DNA of 64,000 nucleotides, taken from assembly GCA_037039685.1 (NCBI GenBank), contig JAWNGF010000003.1, forward strand, positions 1 to 64,000, written 5' to 3'. Of the stretch, positions 58,111 to 64,000 are shown piece after piece. The notes beneath the pieces were generated by a model that worked only from the letters and a program-made list of their open reading frames with translations, searched no databases and was not told the origin of the DNA. The stretch's first letter is position 1, and the number at the start of each line of letters is the position of its first letter. The stretch comes from Ceratobasidium sp. AG-K (lineage: Eukaryota > Basidiomycota > Agaricomycetes > Cantharellales > Ceratobasidiaceae). The position numbers and the translations under genes were made by a program.

Positions 58111-59337
58111 ACACTGCTTGTACTAGTCGTGTCTGTGAGAACACACAACCATATGACAGGAATACAATGTTGTTTGCCCAGGCGGGCCGGGGGCGGCCGT
58201 CAGGATCCGTACGACAAGGTCGAAGCAATGATCAAAGGATTGTGCAAGAAAGCCGTGTGTGGTACATCGGCAGGCGGAGCAATGAAAGAAACAGTACGCA
58301 CAAAAGACGATTGCCGCAGCAACGATCGGGAAAAAGGATACTTGTGGCACACACTAATTCAGCGTTCATTGGGCGTAGATGAACTTTGCGTGTCAGTCAC
58401 TTGAGAATCGAATCAAATAGTCACTACGCTTACCTTGGGTTATTTGAATCGAATCGCTTGGGTAGTTCAAGTGCAGGCGATTTTGCTTAGTGTGAAAGGG
58501 GGCACACCAAAGCGCGGGTTGCAAGGAAATCGTGAATTGACCAAGGTTTGTGGAGGCAAGGGACAAGAGACAGGCAAGAGCTTGAACGAGCGCATATTGC
58601 CAGAGAACAATCGCAAAGATGGCCAGCCACTGACATTGTGACTCACTCGGTGACTGTTCAGGGCCGGCCAAACCTGTCGACCACTTAATAGCCTCACCAC
58701 GGCTGATTTCGTTCCCATTTCTCCGCTCAACCGCCATTGTACACCGCTTGCCATCTGACAACACTGTGCGACTTCCTATCGCTCTTCGCCAGCAGGAGCA
58801 ATCGTCGTAAGTTCTCCCTGTTTAATAACATCTCAATGCTCACCCCGAGTCACACCTTGTGGCTGGCACTGCTGCCCATTCACGCCCGTGTCCACCTCAC
58901 CGTTGCTCCAGGCCCTATTTGGATACTTCGGCATGATTGTAAGTACGCCTCGCCTTGGCTGTACTTGTTCCAGACCTCTTTGATACATCTCTCAATCTAG
59001 GTGGGAGCGGGTTTTGTACAGTAACTTTATGGTAGTATCTCGTTCTTCATGTGTATGGTTATTCTCTTTCGTGTCAGATTGCATGTATATTACGGGATAG
59101 ATACAAATATACAATATTCAATTCGTGCCATCAGATATCCACGCAGACCCGGATAAGAGCCTGCAATCAATTGCGTGCCTCAGCACAAGGGCCACATCTC
59201 TTCCTGCTCGCGATCAAACGCCCCTTCTCCTCGTGCGCTAGCAATCAAACGCCACATTTCGGGAGGGCTCACTGAAGGGGGACTTGGGTTCTGAGCTTGT
59301 CGTGCTCCAGAGCGCTTCGAAGCACTCCGAAGAAAGT
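58111..59337. other. Spacer, no gene supported
   Basis: Open frames at 58,111-58,404 and 58,737-59,000 lack repeats, domains or convincing splice structure. A short hydrophobic peptide frame near 58,836-58,960, ending in a GTAAGT-like site, is noted only as a possibility. Confidence 0.4.
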
Positions 59338-60681
59338 TCAATTTTTGCTGAGATCCGCCGCTCCTAAACCCCTGCGGCGTCTGCTCATGTTTCGACGCGT
59401 CGAATCCCCCGCTCTGGCGCCTACCAGCCTGTCTTGGTTGTTCGGAGCCTCGGAGCCCAGCTCGATAATCTTACCGGTTCGTTTCTTCTTCTTCTTCGAC
59501 GCTTTACCCTTACCCTTGCCAACCGGGGTTACACTCCTCTCGGTTTCAGACGACTCTTGACGCGCGATCCAGTCCTCGTCGTCCTCGTCGTCAGTTTCCT
59601 CGACAGTTACTCGTGGAGTTCGTCTGCGGGCAGATAGGCCAGCTCCAGATGTCTGGCTTTGCTGTCCAGGACCGTATGTCTCGTCCCGTAAGTGCCTTAG
59701 TACTCCCCCGTATTGATTGTCGCTGCATACTTAATTCGCATCGACCTCGTAAATCAATGCGTTCAGCTCGACGTTCTCAGACCCCTGGGCGTGTGTACGT
59801 TCGGTCTCAGTATCCGGGCCTGACAGATAGTCGCTGCGCGACCAGTTCAGGTTGGTCCAGCTAGGGTCAATGTCTGGGAGCGACATCGCTCGACCAGGTG
59901 AGCCTTCAGCTCTCATAACCTCGTCGGCACAGCGCAATGTACGGCTGACTCGTCTAACCCTCGCTGGGCTGTTATGAGACGATGTCAAGGGTTGTTTCTT
60001 AATAGGTGCCTTGCGTTCGGACGGGCTAGGTGGGTCGCCGTCTGCGTTTTCAACTATGTATTGAGGGAAGCTAACTGCACTCTCATCATCGCCCCGTACA
60101 CGACTAGTGCGAGCGGCCAAGAACGGAGGATTGTTGTCGTCCGGCTCCTCATGTTCTCCTCGGGTCTGCCCTTGAGGCGTCGAGGTAGGTTGAGGCGCAT
60201 CAATTGCAGCCGGCGCACTGTAGGCAGCAACCGAGTCGGGAGCTAACCCCAACCTTAGCGCACTGTAGGTAGCCTCTTGATCCCTAGTCGACTCTTCGTT
60301 GACTTGAGCAGCATCTCGCTGTGCGTAGGTAATAGCGAAGGCTTTGATGCTCGCTCTCGGGCGCCGCACTGGGGATCGAATAGGCGGCGGTCGACCGTAC
60401 ACCTTCTGGTACATCGACAGGGTCAGCCTTACCCTGACTGCGGCACCTTGGACTCAGCCTGACCCCATCCCAACTACTTCGACAGTCGGGGGAACTTCCG
60501 GGAAATTTTCAGATGGGTTAACGGACCCAAAGGTAAGATTGTTCTTCCTCGATACCACTGCTAGCTTAACCTCAATTAGTTCTTCAGTGTCCTTGTCCTT
60601 GCTTTTGCGAGCTCGGCACTTGGTAACACTCGGTATCTTGAGGGGGTCATACCAACGACCGCTACGGAGTTCACGACTCAT
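59338..60681 (-). CDS. Low-complexity, basic/acidic protein, function unknown
   Basis: Minus-strand gene starting at 60,681 (MSRELRSGRWYDP). Open blocks at about 60,681-60,480, 60,410-59,735 and 59,700-59,338 are joined by short introns (boundaries approximate), giving roughly 400 residues. Order of features: a basic N-terminus with KDKDTEELIEVKLAV; a Pro/Ala/Ser-rich middle (RPPPIRSPVRRP, QPTSTPQGQTRGE, PPSPSERKAPIKK); then RRTPRVTVEETDDEDDEDW, SSETERSVTPVGKGKGKA and a lysine run, ending GLGAADLSKN. The whole looks disordered, like a retroelement gag or a chromatin-associated tail. A decayed relative lies at 15.5-17.1 kb and a similar gene starts beyond 64.0 kb. No enzyme motif is visible. 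Confidence 0.55.
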
Positions 60682-60767
60682 AATGTGTATATAGAGGGGA
60701 TAAAACGATCGTTAACAGGTAGAGGATGTGCGAACGGAGGCCAACCTGTTGCATGAGGTATTCGGAG

Positions 60768-60946
60768 ACTCAAGCAAATCCGTCGGTTCTCTTTTGGGCT
60801 CGTGAGCGCCAATTTGCTTGTGCGTGCTCGCTTGGGTATAAGAGCACCAATTGCACGGCCACTCGGGTGCTCCTGAGTGCTCCTTTACCCAAGCGAGCAC
60901 GTATGAGCAAACCGGCGCTCGTTAGCGTCAGAGGTTTTTGGTGACG
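60768..60946. mobile_element. MITE-A copy 2, uninterrupted
   Basis: 179 bp, nearly identical to the outer parts of the copy at 52.6-52.95 kb, and gives the empty site for MITE-B (GCTCGCTTGGGTATAAGAGC). Internal inverted arms TGCTCGCTTGGGTA and TACCCAAGCGAGCA are exact. Confidence 0.88.
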
Positions 60947-61452
60947 GAGATAAAAGATAAAATTTAGTGAGTTTGACTCACTGACGGTAGGTGTATGGGG
61001 GTGTCAAAAAATGTTAGGTTCTCGTCACCGATGTATCTTAGTTAGCCAAGGCAACGTAGTCGTCGTTAATGAAAAGCCCTAACGCAATCAATTTGGTAGT
61101 ATGAACGAGAACAGGGGAAGAGGCGGAAACCCGGGTCCTCTAAAGGACACCGGGCCGATGCAAGCGCATACAAGGAAACAAGTCGCCACGCCACGCGTGG
61201 CACCTCCACTCCATCTCGTAACCGTTACAGTCCACTCTTACATAGTTGCGAGTAGTATTTATTGTTAGCGTCTCTTACCTTACGCGCTGAGTCGTCAGTT
61301 TTGTAGTGTTTTGGTTCTCTCTCTTCTCGCACCATGTACTAGTACAGATGTTATCGCATAGAGCTAGCCCCCACATCAACTATATACACTTGATTCAAAA
61401 AGAAAAAAACAAAGCCGCCACCCACTAAGTCGACGGCGCTCGTCATCTCGGA
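60947..61452. other. Spacer, possibly 3' flank of the LINE fragment
   Basis: No gene seen. It contains CCCGGGTCCTCTAAAGGACACCGGG, a short hairpin, near 61,131. Confidence 0.4.
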
Positions 61453-61840
61453 TCACTCTTCCTCTCCCTCTTCTTCTTTGTCTTCTTCGTCGTCTTCGTC
61501 GTCCTCGTCTTGATCTTCGTCTTTGTCTTCGGGAAGCTGAGCAAAGAAGTGTTCCGACGTATAGTTGATGTTCTTTAAGAAAAGACGTAGCGCTTCGCTG
61601 CCAACCTCGTCTGTCATCAAAAACTTTAGGTTGAAGAACTTCTTTTGGCGGTGGATTCCTAGGTAAGCACCGCGACGCCAATTGTACCGCGGGCACTCCA
61701 GAACCACATGCTCAAAGGTCGCTTCCTGCGGCGCTACAAGAGCGTTGCACAGATCGCATCTTGGACGCGGCCAAGGCTCAGCGGTGATCGCGGCGACCCG
61801 TGCATGATAGCGACGGCTGGATGGCTGAGGCTGCGGGTCA
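61453..61840 (-). pseudogene. LINE-type reverse transcriptase 3' fragment
   Basis: On the minus strand the frame reads RRYHARVAAITAEPWPRPRCDLCNAL, then HVVLECPRYNWRR and a tail ending in a long Asp/Glu run (stop at 61,453). The pattern P.CxxC..H..L.CP.Y...R is the zinc-binding C-terminus found after the RT/RNase H region of many non-LTR retrotransposons. Nothing upstream (61,840-62,450) gives an RT or a complete RNase H domain in any frame, so this is a 5'-truncated copy, the usual fate of LINE insertions. The acidic tail is unusual. Confidence 0.55.
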
Positions 61841-62759
61841 TCATAGTGAGCAACATATATGGACGATACGTTGACTGGTGGGAACTCACCGGCGTGGCCT
61901 TTTCTTTGCTGCCCTTGGCCCCCCTCACTCTATCGGGTCTGGATCGTTTGGTGTCGCGTCGCTCTCCCTGGTCGCCGTTGGCGTACGCGCTGGGCTGGCC
62001 TACAGTCAGCCTGGCTCCGCTACCACTTCAGACACTCGGTACGTACCACAGAATCATGGGCTCGCGGTCGTTTGGACTCGTTCCTCTTTGGTGGCGCTGT
62101 CACACCGTGGTTGTCGTCGATGTCGACGCCATTGTCAATGGTCTATTCTGGCGTTAGTTCAAGGTGTTGGTGTCTGAAACGGCGTACGTACCTTTCCAAG
62201 ACGAGTATCAGTTGCCTCTGAGCATTCCTGCCACTTCTCTCCGTCAGCACCGGGAGTTGTCTCGTTGGCGTGCATCATATCGGTCGGTACGTCGGGTTGT
62301 CTGGAGAGGAAGGAGAAGTGAGGTGCCAGCTTATAAGGTGGAGCTATAGCGAGTGGTTGAATACGACTGTTTGGGCCAAGGACAACGAGGGCGCAAAATG
62401 GACCACAGGAACCCAGGACAAACCGATGTTCACAGGTCCAAACGGGGGCCAATTGATCAAAGCGGATGTCTCACAATAGCATTCATAGGTCTATCGAAGG
62501 TAGAGCCTCAGAAATGGTTTGAGCTTGTTTAGGTTTCGGGTAGATGTCTTTCCGTCTTTCCTAATGCGTACTGTGTCACCATTGTATGCACATGAACAGG
62601 CCCACGCGTTGATTTGACCACACCAGACCCCGGCGGGATCCGCCCATCTGGCTTCGTAAGCACCTAGGTCCCAGAGGCATCCGCTCACCTCGTTGTTCGT
62701 TGCTCCGGGCTCGAGTCTCACTGTAGCGAGTGCTGGTACTTAACCTAAGTGTCAGGGAT
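61841..62759. other. Spacer or decayed retroelement sequence, no gene supported
   Basis: GC-moderate, with overlapping open frames on both strands; none shows a recognisable domain. A minus-strand stretch near 61,900-62,000 reads RRDTKRSRPDRVRGAKG and may be part of the LINE remnant. Confidence 0.4.
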
Positions 62760-63050
62760 GGGCCTTCTAGTATGTACTCGGACGCCTTTTGAGAGGTGCC
62801 AAAATTGACGTATTTGAAATTCGTATGGGCATTCTCAGATGTACCAAACTATCGTATAAGTACCACTATCGGCCATCGGGTAAGTACTCGGGTAAGTACT
62901 CAGTACCACATGCTGACTAATCATATTATCTACGGCGTACTTTAGCGGTACTTGGCGTACTTTTGGAAGAGTACTCTGCGTACACCTGTCGGGTTCCTAT
63001 GGTACTTTTGAGAAGTCCGCACGGTACTTTGGTAGGGGTATGATATTCTG
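62760..63050. repeat. GTACT/AGTAC-dense segment
   Basis: The pentamer GTACT or its inverse AGTAC occurs about 11 times in under 300 bp (e.g. GGTACTTGGCGTACTTTTGG, GTAAGTACTCGGGTAAGTACTC). The ends are loosely inverted (GTACTCGGACGCCTTTTGAG against CTTCTCAAAAGTACC), so it may be an old MITE. Confidence 0.5.
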
Positions 63051-63252
63051 AATTTCGGCTAGCGCCAGGATAATAGTATGTACATGAATATGTATTAAGA
63101 GATGTAACGAGAGCCAAAAACACAATTAGTCGTAAAAAGCACACGCCCGTTCTTTTCCCGCCTCCTAACGGTACCTCACAACTGGCCTAATAGTTCGAGT
63201 CGGTCGCTTATTCTCGTTGGTGGGAATCGATGGCTGTTATGTAGTAGTTTTG

Positions 63253-64000
63253 TCAGTAAATTAACGAACAAGTCGCGTATGCACGTACTAGGACTTTCTT
63301 GTTGACGACGGGCTCTTTTACGGGCTTGGGCTTAACCGACCGACTGGTGAGTAACTATAGAAGTTGTCGAATGATATACTAGGCTCACCGGCTGTTTCTT
63401 TCCTGCGTTTCCCTTCCCCTTTGGCTTGGCTACTGGCTGGCTGGCCCCCTCATCCTCCGATTCGATTGGGAGGTTCTCGGAAGAGGATATCTCACTCAGG
63501 TCGGAATCCCAGCCCGTGATCTTGGACTGGGCCTCTCGCTCCGGTTCCGTGACTCGGGTTGGCCCACGTCTATTACTCTGGCGTTGCGTGGGGCTTGGCA
63601 CAACGTCGGTGGTTTCGGCTGGGGGGGGGGGCAATTGGGCGCGGCCTGACTACTTGCCGTTTTTGGATTGGGATTGAAGGTGCATCAGCACTCGTCTCAC
63701 AACCAGCAGCTGGCGCACGAGCATGGGTTGCGCCATCGTCGAGAGTGGTGGTGTTGCGAGGTGTGTCTGGAGCGAGAGCCGAAGCCGAAGTCAAAGTCGA
63801 AGCCAAAGCCGAAGCCGGGGTCAAGGTCGAAGTCGGGGCCAAGGTCGAAGCCGAAGCCAAAGTCAGAGCTGGAGCTGGAGCTGGGGGTGGAGAGGGACGA
63901 ACACGAGTAGCGGCAACAGAAACAGGGGCTGGGATGGGGGTAATGACAGCGGTGGGGGTTGGGGTGGGAGTGCAAGTAGCGGCACCTGGGGGAGCAGCGG
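63253..64000 (-). CDS. Partial low-complexity gene, continues past the window
   Basis: Minus strand, 5' end outside the window. From right to left: an Ala/Ser/Thr/Leu-rich repeat (STLTPASALASTLTSASALA), then GCETSADAPSIPIQKR, a proline run, TTDVVPSPTQRQSNRRG, GWDSDLSEISSSENLPIESEDE, KPKGKGNAGKKQP, a GTGAGC..CAG intron at about 63,345-63,388, and RSVKPKPVKEPVVNKK before the stop at 63,253. The proline run lies on an 11-base C tract (G tract at 63,621-63,631 on the plus strand) where the two flanking frames do not agree, so either the gene is frameshifted or the homopolymer length is misread. The composition resembles the 59.3-60.7 kb gene. Confidence 0.5.
63775..63890. repeat. GAAGCC/AAAGTC minisatellite
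   Basis: A degenerate 6/18 bp repeat (GAAGCCGAAGTCAAAGTC and variants) encodes the Ala/Ser/Thr/Leu repeats of the partial gene. Confidence 0.8.

Noticed and set aside
58002..58404. Open frames overlapping MITE-C copy 2
   Set aside because: Begin within the fold-back element and show no recognisable protein features.
1..64000. tRNA or rRNA genes
   Set aside because: I searched by eye for the T-loop phrase GGTTCGAATCC with matching acceptor stems and for conserved rRNA blocks and found none; a tRNAscan run would settle it.

Overview
The window looks like a repeat-rich, probably subtelomeric or otherwise fast-evolving segment of a filamentous fungus. Genes have many 45-75 nt GT..AG introns, there are no bacterial operons, and SNF2 ATPases, F-box proteins, a Tc1/mariner element, a LINE remnant and many small fold-back elements sit among long spacers. 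Codon use and protein style suggest an agaricomycete, perhaps near Rhizoctonia/Ceratobasidium; that placement is an inference and was not tested.

Layout. 1-10,746: nine full copies and one decayed partial copy of a 1,145 bp satellite, which abuts and probably truncated gene A (10,908-13,604), an uncharacterised gene with an intact paralogue, gene B (29,316-32,168). 13,760-14,780: diverged 142 bp tandem repeats. 15,540-17,090: a decayed relative of the low-complexity gene at 59.3-60.7 kb. 18,005-23,574: a 13-14-exon SNF2-family ATPase (H1), with a small gene after it (24,017-24,606). 25.4-28.3 kb: a complex of inverted repeats, including a 1.1 kb near-perfect palindrome, seeded with a recurrent 15-16 bp CCGGTCGC/CGTAC motif. 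33,618-37,655: a 4,038 bp Tc1/mariner-like element with ~560 bp terminal inverted repeats and two convergent genes. It sits at a TA in the 3' end of a second SNF2 ATPase gene (H2, 43,825 down to 37,658, minus strand). 44,818-45,669: a Ser-rich repeat protein. 46,257-47,697: a tandem array whose units each encode a type I hammerhead ribozyme. 48.1-55.6 kb: three F-box/LRR-like genes. 52.5-63 kb: several MITE-like fold-backs (one nested in another), a LINE 3' fragment and two lysine/acidic low-complexity genes.

The most notable item is the ribozyme array. Four hammerhead motifs, spaced 311 bp apart for three of them, are arranged as expected for a retrozyme-like element whose transcripts would self-cleave into ~311 nt monomers. 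Copies 1-3 keep the full catalytic core; copy 4 has lost G12. Second is the motif family (GCGTACTCCGGTCGCA, TCATACGCCGTCTGA and variants), which recurs at about ten separate sites, marks the ends of two inverted repeats, and lies inside introns of three different genes. Third is the Tc1-like element, with an accessory gene that appears to end in a SAM-like domain.

Exon models for gene B, the transposase, the three F-box genes and the 24.0 kb gene were checked by summing exon lengths: all are divisible by three. Boundaries of H1 are mostly assigned from splice sites and alignment to H2; those of H2, the accessory gene and the 59-60 kb gene are approximate.
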